DNA of 64,000 bases from JACDAN01 sp035265935. GTDB taxonomy: Bacteria > Actinomycetota > Thermoleophilia > Gaiellales > Gaiellaceae. Within the stretch, counting starts at the first letter, position 1; each line of letters opens with the position of its first letter. The DNA is taken from positions 1 through 64,000 of the forward strand of contig DATFOC010000008.1 in the NCBI GenBank assembly GCA_035265935.1. Reading direction: 5' to 3'. The notes under the pieces were generated by a model. The model did not search any database. It was not told where the DNA came from and saw nothing but the letters and a program-made list of their open reading frames with translations. The position numbers were made by a program, and so were the translations under genes. Positions 56,984 through 64,000 of this stretch are shown here, piece by piece.

Positions 56984-57745
56984 TCAGCGTAGCGAGAGGG
57001 GGATCGACCGTTCGTTCGTGCGCGAGCCGTCTTCGGCCGAGATCTCGAACACGACCAGGCGACCCGGCCCGGACCCCTCATAGGGAACCGTGAACCGGAA
57101 GGTCCCGCGCGTGCCGCTACCAGAGGTCGCTGTCACGAAGTCCTTCTTCAGGATCTTGTCGTCCGCGTCGCGAAGCTCGTACTGGAACGTCGCCTCGAAC
57201 GTGTTGGCCGTGCCGGTCGCCTCGAAGCCCGATTCGACCTCCTCGCCGGAGAGCGGAGACTCGACGATGATCGCCGGGGTCTCCTCCTCGAACGCGCCGC
57301 GTCCCACGGGCCGGTCACCGTTGAACGAGACGCGCTTTACCGAGTCGAACTGGGTCAGGGTGTAGGTGAGCTGGGCGAGCGCCTTGCGGTCCGTGACGGC
57401 CGGATCGAGCTCGATCGACGCAACGCCATCCTCGATCGCGAGGCTCCGCAGCCTCGTCTCGGGCGGAATCGCGGACGTCAGCTCGCTCTCGGTGCCTTCG
57501 AAGAGCTGGTGAACCGTGTTGGTCGCGATCGCCGGCCCCGTGATCAGCCCGCGCTGCTCTGGCCAGACCTTCTCGTCCTGGAGAAAGTAGAGCGCGACGA
57601 GCGTCGGCGCCTCGCTCGGGACAGACGACGCTGCGGTCTCGGTCACCGTCTCGCGGACGGTCACCGTCGTCGTGTCGTCGCCGCCGCCGCAGCCGGCGAC
57701 AAGGAGGAGCCCGGCGAGCGCGCTAAGGACGAGCTTTGAACGCAT
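56984..57745 (-). CDS. GerMN/Gmad2-domain lipoprotein
   Basis: A 253-residue lipoprotein: signal peptide and lipobox LLLVAGC (Cys22), a Thr-rich spacer, a GerMN domain (VALYFLQDEKVWPEQRGL through GVASIELDPAVTDRKAL and LAQLTYTLTQFDSVKRVSF) and an Ig-like Gmad2 domain (ETPAIIVESPLSGEEVESGFEATGTANTFEATFQYEL). The combination is known from actinobacterial LpqB-like and sporulation-germination-type proteins; its ligand is unknown. ATG 57745 is chosen because it starts the signal peptide; it overlaps the eno end by 23 nt. Confidence 0.9.
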   Translation of the reverse strand: MRSKLVLSALAGLLLVAGCGGGDDTTTVTVRETVTETAASSVPSEAPTLVALYFLQDEKVWPEQRGLITGPAIATNTVHQLFEGTESELTSAIPPETRLRSLAIEDGVASIELDPAVTDRKALAQLTYTLTQFDSVKRVSFNGDRPVGRGAFEEETPAIIVESPLSGEEVESGFEATGTANTFEATFQYELRDADDKILKKDFVTATSGSGTRGTFRFTVPYEGSGPGRLVVFEISAEDGSRTNERSIPLSLR

Positions 57746-58997
57746 CCCAGCCGGGGTATTCGGCGTCCGCGCCGAGCTCCCCTTCGATCCGCAGCAGCTG
57801 GTTGTACTTCGCCGTGCGATCCGAGCGCGAGGGCGCGCCGGTCTTGATCTGCCCGGCGTTCGTTGCAACGGCGAGATCGGCGATCGTCGTGTCCTCGGTC
57901 TCGCCGGAGCGATGCGAGATCACCGCCGTATAGCCGGCCGACCGGGCCAGCGCGATCGCCTCGAGCGACTCGGTGAGCGTGCCGATCTGGTTGACCTTGA
58001 CGAGGATCGAGTTGGCGACGCCCTCCTCGATTCCGCGCCGCAGCCGTTCCACGTTCGTGACGAAGAGATCGTCGCCGACGAGCTGGACGCTTTCGCCGAA
58101 CCGTTCGGTCAGCGCCTTCCATGCCGCCCAGTCCTCCTCCGCCGCGCCGTCTTCGATCGAGACGATCGGATAGCGCTCGATGAGCTCGGCCCAGAAGTCG
58201 GTCAGCTGCTCGGGTGTCGCCTCGCGGCCCTCGAAGCGGTAGCGCCCGTCGTCGCCGACGAGCTCGCTCATCGCGGGGTCGAGCGCGATTGCGATCCGCT
58301 CGCGATGGCCGGCGCGGTCGACCGCCTCGAGAATCGCGTCGATCGCGGCTTCGCTGGATTCGAAGTCCGGCGCGAACCCGCCTTCGTCCCCCACGGCGGT
58401 CGCGAGCCCGCGCTTGTCGAGGAGCTTCTTGAGCGTGTGGAACGTCTCGACCGCGATGCGGAGCGCGTCCGAGAAGGTCTCGGCTCCGCCCGGCACGATC
58501 ATGAACTCCTGGAGGTCGAGCGAATTGTCTGCGTGCGCCCCGCCGTTGACGACGTTCAGCATCGGGACGGGGAGCACGTGCGCCTCGGGGCCGCCGATCC
58601 AGTTGTAGAGCGGTACGCCCGCTTCCGCGGCAGCCGCCTTGGCCACCGCGAGGGAGACCCCGAGGATCGCATTCGCGCCCAGCCGTCCCTTGTTATCGGT
58701 GCCGTCCAGCATGACGAGCGCCGAGTCCACGCCCGCCTGATCGGCCGGATCGAGGCCCCGAATGCCCTGTGCGATCTCGGTGATCACGTTCTCGACCGCC
58801 TGCGAGACGCCCTTGCCGAGCCATGCAGAAGGATCGCCGTCTCGAAGCTCGACCGCCTCGAACTGTCCGGTCGAGGCGCCCGAGGGGACCGCAGCGCGGC
58901 CGCGCGCTCCGGATTCGAGCACCACCTCGACCTCGACCGTGGGATTGCCCCGGGAGTCGAGGATGGTGCGCGCGTGGACGTCGTAGATCGGACTCAG
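57723..58997 (-). CDS. eno: Enolase, CTG start
   Basis: A 424-residue enolase. Read from CTG 58997 it begins SPIYDVHARTILDSRGNPTVEVEV after the initiator, the invariant family N-terminus. Further landmarks: AVPSGASTGQFEAVELRDGD, VVGDEGGFAPDFES, VSIEDGAAEEDW, LVGDDLFVTN, ILVKVNQIGTLTESLEA and ISHRSGETEDTTIADLAV. The first GTG (58925) would remove SRGNP, which is needed for the active-site loop. CTG overlaps the mazG stop as CTGA and has GGAGG 8 nt upstream, so both position and Shine-Dalgarno support it. It makes phosphoenolpyruvate. Confidence 0.96.
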   Translation of the reverse strand: MSPIYDVHARTILDSRGNPTVEVEVVLESGARGRAAVPSGASTGQFEAVELRDGDPSAWLGKGVSQAVENVITEIAQGIRGLDPADQAGVDSALVMLDGTDNKGRLGANAILGVSLAVAKAAAAEAGVPLYNWIGGPEAHVLPVPMLNVVNGGAHADNSLDLQEFMIVPGGAETFSDALRIAVETFHTLKKLLDKRGLATAVGDEGGFAPDFESSEAAIDAILEAVDRAGHRERIAIALDPAMSELVGDDGRYRFEGREATPEQLTDFWAELIERYPIVSIEDGAAEEDWAAWKALTERFGESVQLVGDDLFVTNVERLRRGIEEGVANSILVKVNQIGTLTESLEAIALARSAGYTAVISHRSGETEDTTIADLAVATNAGQIKTGAPSRSDRTAKYNQLLRIEGELGADAEYPGWDAFKARP

Positions 58998-59800
58998 CCG
59001 AATTCCTCCTTGGCGGCGTCGAAGTATCGGTCTTTCTCGTCGAGTGTGAGCGAGGTGAACGCCTTGCCTTCGGCTTCCGCGAGCTTGGCCGCCCGGTCGA
59101 CGCGGTCCGCGAAGCGCCCGGCCGTCGCACGCAGCGCCAGCTCGGGGTCGACGTTCAGCCGCCGCGCGACGTTGACTGCGGCGAACAGGACGTCGCCGAG
59201 CTCTTCGAAGACCTGCGCGTGCGGCTCGGCCTCGGGCGCAGGCTCGCCCACGTCGGCGATCGCTTCGCGGAGCTCGCGCAGCTCGTCGTCGAGGTCGGCA
59301 AGCGCGCCGTCGACGTCCGGGTACTCGAAGTCGATTGCGGCAGCACGTCGTTGGAGCTTCCGGGCGTAGAGCAGCGCCGGAAGCGTCTCCGGCACGTGGT
59401 GGAAGACCCCCTCGCGGCCCTCCTGCTCGGCCTTGATCTCCTCCCAGTTCGCGCGAACCCGGCCGGGGGTCTCGGCATCGACCTCACCGAAGACGTGCGG
59501 GTGCCGGCGCACGAGCTTCCCCTCGACCCCGCGCGCGACCGACGCGAGGGAGCCGGTACCCCTTTCCTCGAGGAGCAGGGCGAGGAAATACGTCTGAAAG
59601 AGGAGGTCGCCGAGCTCGTCCTCGAGCTTTGCGTCGTCACCCGCGAGGGCCGCGTCGGCGACCTCGTACGCCTCCTCGACCGTGTGCGGGACGATCGTCC
59701 GCGCCGTCTGCTCGCGATCCCACGGGCAGTCGCGCCGGAGGCGCTCGGTCAGGCGTTGGAGATCGAGAAGGGCGTCGGCGAGAGGGTCGCGCTCAGCCAG
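58994..59800 (-). CDS. mazG: Nucleoside triphosphate pyrophosphohydrolase MazG, probable CTG start
   Basis: A 268-residue tandem MazG. The first module has RLRRDCPWDREQTARTIVPHTVEEAYEVADA and KLEDELGDLLFQTYFLALLLEE (EExxE/ExxD metal sites); the second has VFEELGDVLFAAVNVARRLNVDPELALRAT. It removes aberrant NTPs. The frame has no ATG/GTG/TTG near the N-terminus; CTG 59800 lies in CTGGCTGAG and overlaps the ppiC stop by 8 nt, the same geometry as the TTGGCTGAG start of khpA. A TTG about 90 bp further upstream inside ppiC is the fallback. Confidence 0.92.
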   Translation of the reverse strand: MAERDPLADALLDLQRLTERLRRDCPWDREQTARTIVPHTVEEAYEVADAALAGDDAKLEDELGDLLFQTYFLALLLEERGTGSLASVARGVEGKLVRRHPHVFGEVDAETPGRVRANWEEIKAEQEGREGVFHHVPETLPALLYARKLQRRAAAIDFEYPDVDGALADLDDELRELREAIADVGEPAPEAEPHAQVFEELGDVLFAAVNVARRLNVDPELALRATAGRFADRVDRAAKLAEAEGKAFTSLTLDEKDRYFDAAKEEFG

Positions 59801-60797
59801 TTGTGGCGGGTTCCTCCGCCTTCGGCTTGTAGCCGGTCTGGTACGTCGTCTCGCCCTCGAGGTCCTTGCGCATGTCGGCAACCCACTTCTCCATCTCCTT
59901 GTTGCGGTTCTCCTGGAGGAGCTGCTGCCGGATCGCTTCCTGGACCTGGGCAAACGGCGTCGACTGGCTCTTCTTCACCGGGCCGAGGGCCTGGATGATG
60001 TGCCAGCCGTACTGCGTCTTCACGGGCTTGGAGATCCCGTTGTCGCCGATCGTGAAGGCCGTCTGCTCGAACTCGGGGACGAGCTGGCCCTTCGTGGCGG
60101 TCATCTTCCCGCCCTGGTTCTTCGAGGCGGGATCCTGCGAATGCTTCTTGGCAATCGCATTCCAGTCGCCGCCGGCCTTGAGCTGGGCGTACAGGTCGTC
60201 CGCGAGCGCCTTCTCCTTGACGAGCACGTGGCGCACGGGCCGCGTCTCGGGCGTCCCGTACTGCGCCTTGTTCTTGTCGTAGTACGCCTTGACCTGCTCG
60301 TCGTTGACCTTCACGTCCTTCGTGACCTTGTTGAAGATCGCCTCCTGAACGAGGTTGGCGCGGATGATGTCTCGCGCCTGCTCGGGGCTCAGGCCCTGGG
60401 ATTTGAGCTCGGCGTCGAACTTCTTCTTGTCGCCCTGGTGGCGCTCCTTGATGTACTGGTCGATCCGCTTGTCCACGGCCTCGTCGCTGACGTCGATGTC
60501 GAGCTCATCGGCCTTCACCTCGAACTGCGTGCGCTGCACGAGGAAGTTCATGGCCTGGTCGCGGAGCTGCACGTACTCGGGCGTACCGACCTTCGGGAAC
60601 GGCCGCTTCTGCGCGTCGTAGCTGCGCTTCGCGTACGTGATCAGGTCGTCGAACTCGGACTTCGGGATCGACTGGTCGCCGACGACGGCAACCGAGTTCG
60701 TCGGCACCGCATCGGAGCCGCCGTCGTCGCTGCCGCAGCCCACCGCGAACACGGCGAGCCCGAGGGCGAGGAAGACTGTGAAGAAGACCCGTTTCAT
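59793..60797 (-). CDS. PpiC/SurA-type peptidyl-prolyl isomerase lipoprotein (foldase)
   Basis: A 334-residue lipoprotein: signal peptide with lipobox FAVGC (Cys21), a SurA N-terminal-like helical region (SIPKSEFDDLITYAKRSYDAQ and RTQFEVKADELDIDVSDEAVDKRI), and a parvulin domain (RPVRHVLVKEKALADDLYAQLKAGGDWNAIAKKHSQDP, then QTAFTIGDNGISKPVKTQYGWHIIQ). It helps exported proteins fold outside the membrane, like PrsA. It lies between mfd and mazG, where mycobacteria have a different arrangement. ATG 60797. Confidence 0.94.
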   Translation of the reverse strand: MKRVFFTVFLALGLAVFAVGCGSDDGGSDAVPTNSVAVVGDQSIPKSEFDDLITYAKRSYDAQKRPFPKVGTPEYVQLRDQAMNFLVQRTQFEVKADELDIDVSDEAVDKRIDQYIKERHQGDKKKFDAELKSQGLSPEQARDIIRANLVQEAIFNKVTKDVKVNDEQVKAYYDKNKAQYGTPETRPVRHVLVKEKALADDLYAQLKAGGDWNAIAKKHSQDPASKNQGGKMTATKGQLVPEFEQTAFTIGDNGISKPVKTQYGWHIIQALGPVKKSQSTPFAQVQEAIRQQLLQENRNKEMEKWVADMRKDLEGETTYQTGYKPKAEEPATTG

Positions 60798-60812
60798 GAA
60801 AAACGCGCCGAC

Positions 60813-63800
60813 CTATGCTGCGCGACGCGTGTCGAGGATAGCATCGACTAATCGCACCGCTCCCCGAAATACATCGTCTCTTAACGAGATTTCATTTCGG
60901 GCTGTCGTGTAGACCGCCGTGTCGATTCGGCTGCGCAGCTCGCGCAGCTCTCCCGACCCTAGAACAAGCGGCCCGACCGTCGCACGGCCGCCCCGGAAGA
61001 CCAGATAGTCCGCGCCCAGCCGGGCGACCTTGATCCTGACTTCCTGTATTGCAAAGAGGTTCTCGACCGGTTCCGGCAGCGAGCCGAAGCGGTCGATGGT
61101 AGCGGCCTCGAGCTCGCGCAGCTCGTCCTCCGTCTCGGCGAGCGCGAGCCGGCGGTGCAGGTCGATCCGCATCGCCTCCGAGTCGACGTACGTATTCGGG
61201 ACGTAGGCGTCGACGCGGGCGTCGACGCGCACGGGCCTGGCCGTCGGGCGCCGCTCGCCCGAGAGCTCGGCGACCGCCTCGCCAAGGAGCTCGACGTAGA
61301 GCTCGAACCCGAGCGCCGCGACATGACCGGACTGCTCGGCACCTAGGAGGTCGCCCGCGCCGCGGATCTCGAGGTCGCGCATCGCGATCGCGAAGCCGGC
61401 GCCGAGCTCGGTGTGGTCCGCGAGGGTGGCGAGCCGCGCGCGCGCCTCCGGCGTCAGCTCGGACGCGTCCGGATAGAACAGATACGAGTGGGCCAGCTGG
61501 TCGGAGCGGCCCACCCGCCCGCGGATCTGGTAGAGCTGGGCGAGCCCGAGGGCGTCGGCTCGCTCGACGATCAGCGTGTTCGCCTGCGGGATGTCGAGGC
61601 CCGATTCGATGATCGTCGTCGAGACGAGCACGTCGGGGTCGCCGCGCAGGAACGAGAGCATCCGATCTTCGAGCTCCTTCTCGCGCATCTGCCCGTGCGC
61701 GACGACCACGCGGAGGTCGGGGGCGAGCGCCTGGAGCCACGCAGCCCGCTCGTCGATCGTCTCCACCCGGTTGTGGAGGAAGAACGCCTGCCCTCCGCGC
61801 GCGACCTCCCGTTCGAGCGCCTGCTTGATCAGCTCCTCGTCGAACTCGCCGACGTGCGTCCTGATCGGGCGCCGGCCCTCGGGCGGTGTCTCGATGATCG
61901 AGATGTCCCGCAGGCCCGAGAGCGACATGTGAAGTGTGCGCGGGATCGGCGTGGCCGTCAGCGCGAGGACGTCGACCTCGAGGCGCAGCTGGCGCAACAG
62001 CTCCTTCTGCGCGACGCCGAAGCGCTGCTCCTCGTCGACGATCACGAGCCCGAGGTCCTTCGGGATCACGTCCCTCGAGAGCACCCGATGCGTCCCGATC
62101 AGCACGTCCACCTTGCCCTGCGCGAAGTCGGCGAGCACCTGCTTCGTCTCCTTGGCGCTGCGGAAGCGCGAGACCATCTCGACGCGCAGCGGGAAGTCGC
62201 GGTAGCGCTCGCGGAAGGTGTTCCAGTGCTGCTGGGCGAGCACGGTCGTCGGGACGAGCATCAGCGTCTGCTTGCCGTTCAGCGCGACTGCGAAGGCAGC
62301 GCGGACGGCGACCTCCGTCTTGCCGAACCCGACGTCGCCGCAGACGAGCCGGTCCATGGGCCGCGGCGTCTCCAGGTCTTCCTTGACGGCTTCGATCGCG
62401 ACCCGCTGGTCGTCCGTCTCCTGGTAGGGGAAGCTCGCCTCGAGCTGCTCCAGGTATTCGTGCTCGAGGTCGTACGCGACTCCCGGCGCCTGTTGCCGCT
62501 CGGCGTAGAGGCGGAGGAGCTCGCCGGCGAGCTCGCGGATGCCTTCGCGCGCCCGGCTCTTGAGCAGCTGCCACGCCTTGCCGCCGAGCTTCGACAGCGC
62601 CGGCGCGCCCCCGTTCGCGCCGATGTAGCGGGAGACCTTCCCGAGTTGCTCGTGCGGGACGTAGAGCCTGTCGTCCCCCCGGAACGCGAGCAGGAGATAG
62701 TCGCGCGTGACGCCGGCGACCTCCTTCGTCTCGAACCCGAGCAGCCTCCCGACGCCATGGTCCTCGTGCACGACGTGATCTCCGGTACGGAGGTCGGCGA
62801 AGGATTGGAGCGCGCGGCCGACCCTGTGCTCGGCCCGGCGGGGCTTGCGGCGGAAAACTTGCGTGTCCGGCAGCAGCGCGAGACCGAGGTCGCGCGAGAC
62901 GAAGCCGCGGCGGGCCGGCGACACCGCGTAGAGGAGCTCGGCTTCGGCGGGGAGCTCCTCTCCCTCGTCGATGAGACGTGCGTCGACCCGTCGGAGCAGG
63001 TTCTGATTGCGCAGCGCCTCTCCGCGGTGCGCGAAGGCGACGATCGTGCGCAGGCCGCCGCGGACGAGCGACGCGAGCTCCTGTTCGGCCTCCGAGAGCC
63101 CGCGGGCGGCGATGGCGGGCCGCTGCGCTTCGAACGAGATCGGCTGTCCGGTCGGGAAGGGGTCGAGCTCGGCGGCGCCCTCGAGCGGCTGCGGCGGAAG
63201 CTCTTCCTCTTCCCAGACCGAGCGGACCGCGTCCGGCTGCCAGACGAGCGCGGGCGCGCGGGCGAGCGGCGGGACGAGGTCGTCCGGGGCCGGCGCGTCG
63301 TCATCGCCGGGTAGCGTCGGCTCGGCCAGGTCCGCGACGCGCTCGCCGGCCGGGTAGATCACTGCACTCTCGACCGGATGCAGCGTGCGCTGCGTGAACG
63401 GCGAGTACGCGCGCATCGACTCGATCTCGTCGCCGAAGAGCTCGAGGCGAAGCGGCTCGCGGCCGGTGGTTGGGAAGACGTCGACGATCCCGCCGCGAAC
63501 GGCGAACTGGCCTCGTTCCTCCGCTCGCTCGACCCGCTCGTAGCCCGCGAGCGCGAATCGCTCCGTCAGGTCCTCTTCGGCGTCCTCCGGGAGCCTGATC
63601 GGCTGCGGACGCTCCTCCGCAGGTGGAAGGCCCTCGGCGATCGCAGCCGCCGAGGCGGCGACGAGGCCGCCGGCCGCCAGGACATCGAGTGCTCTCGCCC
63701 GCTCGCCGACGAGGTGCGGCGCCGGCTCGAGCCCGGAGCCCCAGCGGACGCCGCGGCTCGGCAGGAGCGCGACGCGATCGTCGCCGAGGAACCAGGCGGC

Positions 63801-64000
63801 CGCCTCGGCCGCGTCGCGCGCGTCGGAGTCCTCGGGGAGCACGACCACGAGTCCCCGCTCGAGCTCGATGTGGAGTGAGGCGAGGAGGAGCGGCAGCGCC
63901 GGCTCGGAAACCCGCGCCCGCGGCCCCTTGCGGTCGGCGGCCTCGACGGCGAGGCTCCTGTGCACCTCCCTGATCTCGTTCGCGAACGCGTGAAGGCGCT
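60813..64000 (-). CDS. mfd: Transcription-repair coupling factor Mfd (runs off window)
   Basis: At least 1062 residues, and the frame stays open to the window edge (RLHAFANEIREVHRSLAVEAADRK at the N-terminal side), so the true start is beyond 64000. Visible domains: UvrB-homologous region, RNA-polymerase-interaction domain (DHVVHEDHGVGRLLGFETKEV, YLLLAFRGDDRLYVPHEQL), translocase with RLVCGDVGFGKTEVAVRAAF, VIVDEEQRFGVAQKE, LTATPIPRTLHM and QIRGRVGRSDQLA, and the C-terminal TRCF domain (VDAYVPNTYVDSEAMRIDLHRRL). It removes stalled polymerase and recruits UvrA. Gene order mfd-ppiC-mazG-eno matches the actinobacterial theme. Confidence 0.96.
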   Translation of the reverse strand, partial: RLHAFANEIREVHRSLAVEAADRKGPRARVSEPALPLLLASLHIELERGLVVVLPEDSDARDAAEAAAWFLGDDRVALLPSRGVRWGSGLEPAPHLVGERARALDVLAAGGLVAASAAAIAEGLPPAEERPQPIRLPEDAEEDLTERFALAGYERVERAEERGQFAVRGGIVDVFPTTGREPLRLELFGDEIESMRAYSPFTQRTLHPVESAVIYPAGERVADLAEPTLPGDDDAPAPDDLVPPLARAPALVWQPDAVRSVWEEEELPPQPLEGAAELDPFPTGQPISFEAQRPAIAARGLSEAEQELASLVRGGLRTIVAFAHRGEALRNQNLLRRVDARLIDEGEELPAEAELLYAVSPARRGFVSRDLGLALLPDTQVFRRKPRRAEHRVGRALQSFADLRTGDHVVHEDHGVGRLLGFETKEVAGVTRDYLLLAFRGDDRLYVPHEQLGKVSRYIGANGGAPALSKLGGKAWQLLKSRAREGIRELAGELLRLYAERQQAPGVAYDLEHEYLEQLEASFPYQETDDQRVAIEAVKEDLETPRPMDRLVCGDVGFGKTEVAVRAAFAVALNGKQTLMLVPTTVLAQQHWNTFRERYRDFPLRVEMVSRFRSAKETKQVLADFAQGKVDVLIGTHRVLSRDVIPKDLGLVIVDEEQRFGVAQKELLRQLRLEVDVLALTATPIPRTLHMSLSGLRDISIIETPPEGRRPIRTHVGEFDEELIKQALEREVARGGQAFFLHNRVETIDERAAWLQALAPDLRVVVAHGQMREKELEDRMLSFLRGDPDVLVSTTIIESGLDIPQANTLIVERADALGLAQLYQIRGRVGRSDQLAHSYLFYPDASELTPEARARLATLADHTELGAGFAIAMRDLEIRGAGDLLGAEQSGHVAALGFELYVELLGEAVAELSGERRPTARPVRVDARVDAYVPNTYVDSEAMRIDLHRRLALAETEDELRELEAATIDRFGSLPEPVENLFAIQEVRIKVARLGADYLVFRGGRATVGPLVLGSGELRELRSRIDTAVYTTARNEISLRDDVFRGAVRLVDAILDTRRAA

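Noticed and set aside
1..64000. CRISPR arrays, tRNA or rRNA genes, prophage or transposase genes
   Set aside because: No regularly spaced direct repeats, no tRNA-like TTCGA-containing cloverleaf and no rRNA segments were recognised; no integrase, transposase or phage structural genes were found. A covariance-model scan would be more sensitive for tRNAs.

Overview
The window is a contiguous piece of a GC-rich actinobacterial chromosome. Several actinobacterial gene neighbourhoods are visible: mfd-(lipoprotein)-mazG-eno-ftsB-DUF501; coaD/rsmD and a SepIVA-like gene leading into DUF177-rpmF-acpP-rnc-smc-ftsY; and ffh-rpsP-khpA-rimM-trmD-lepB-rplS-rnhB-yraN-comM-dprA. Gene content, leaderless-looking promoters and the absence of mycobacterial or streptomycete hallmarks suggest a deep-branching lineage such as Thermoleophilia (Gaiellales or Solirubrobacterales). 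That placement is inference. No rRNA, tRNA, CRISPR array, integrase or transposase was seen.

Layout. 1-3.2 kb: AddA/AddB-type recombination nuclease (addA runs off the left edge). 3.2-11.6 kb: zinc-ribbon protein, topoisomerase IB, isocitrate/isopropylmalate-type dehydrogenase, SDR, HD-GYP phosphohydrolase, a three-subunit proton-translocating transhydrogenase coupled to an ornithine-cyclodeaminase-like gene, and two small-fold proteins. 11.7-12.9 kb: a frameshifted FAD amine oxidase. 12.9-21.6 kb: a long minus-strand information-processing operon (ffh to dprA), with a solitary DNA methyltransferase inside it. 21.6-25.0 kb: a large adenylate-cyclase/AAA/TPR regulator, a small hypothetical gene and dodecin. 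25.0-35.0 kb: ftsY, an unusually short smc, rnc, acpP, rpmF, a plus-strand ABC-F inserted between rpmF and DUF177, a phosphodiesterase, SepIVA-like protein, coaD, rsmD and marR. 35.0-43.9 kb: beta-propeller, recG, CNNM transporter, SplB-like radical SAM gene with a LexA box, two-component pair, FAD and VOC proteins. 44-52 kb: ferredoxin, DUF309, a cell-envelope redox operon (L,D-transpeptidase, TlpA, CcmH, CcdA), a membrane spermidine-synthase-like protein and a GAF/SpoIIE phosphatase. 52.5-64 kb: small membrane proteins, a MerR-HTH/receiver fusion, DUF501, FtsB, pyk, GerMN lipoprotein, eno, mazG, PpiC foldase, and mfd (runs off the right edge).

Three genome-scale patterns stand out. (1) Four intergenic copies of a structured palindromic element share the arms GGACGCAGGGAGC and GACTGAGGACGCAG around a variable hairpin; in three of them an outer stem changes in a compensatory way. 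(2) Several clear family members (trmD, eno, recG, a phosphodiesterase, an FAD enzyme, probably rimM, mazG and rnc) have their conserved N-termini upstream of any usable ATG/GTG/TTG and appear to start at CTG, ATC, ATA or ATT. In eno and recG the CTG sits in a CTGA stop/start overlap exactly like the ATGA, GTGA and TTGA overlaps elsewhere here. (3) About twenty genes carry a TAnnnT-like -10 hexamer ending 5-9 nt before the start codon, pointing to widespread leaderless mRNAs.

Starts chosen here often differ from the longest possible reading frame; the reason is given with each gene.
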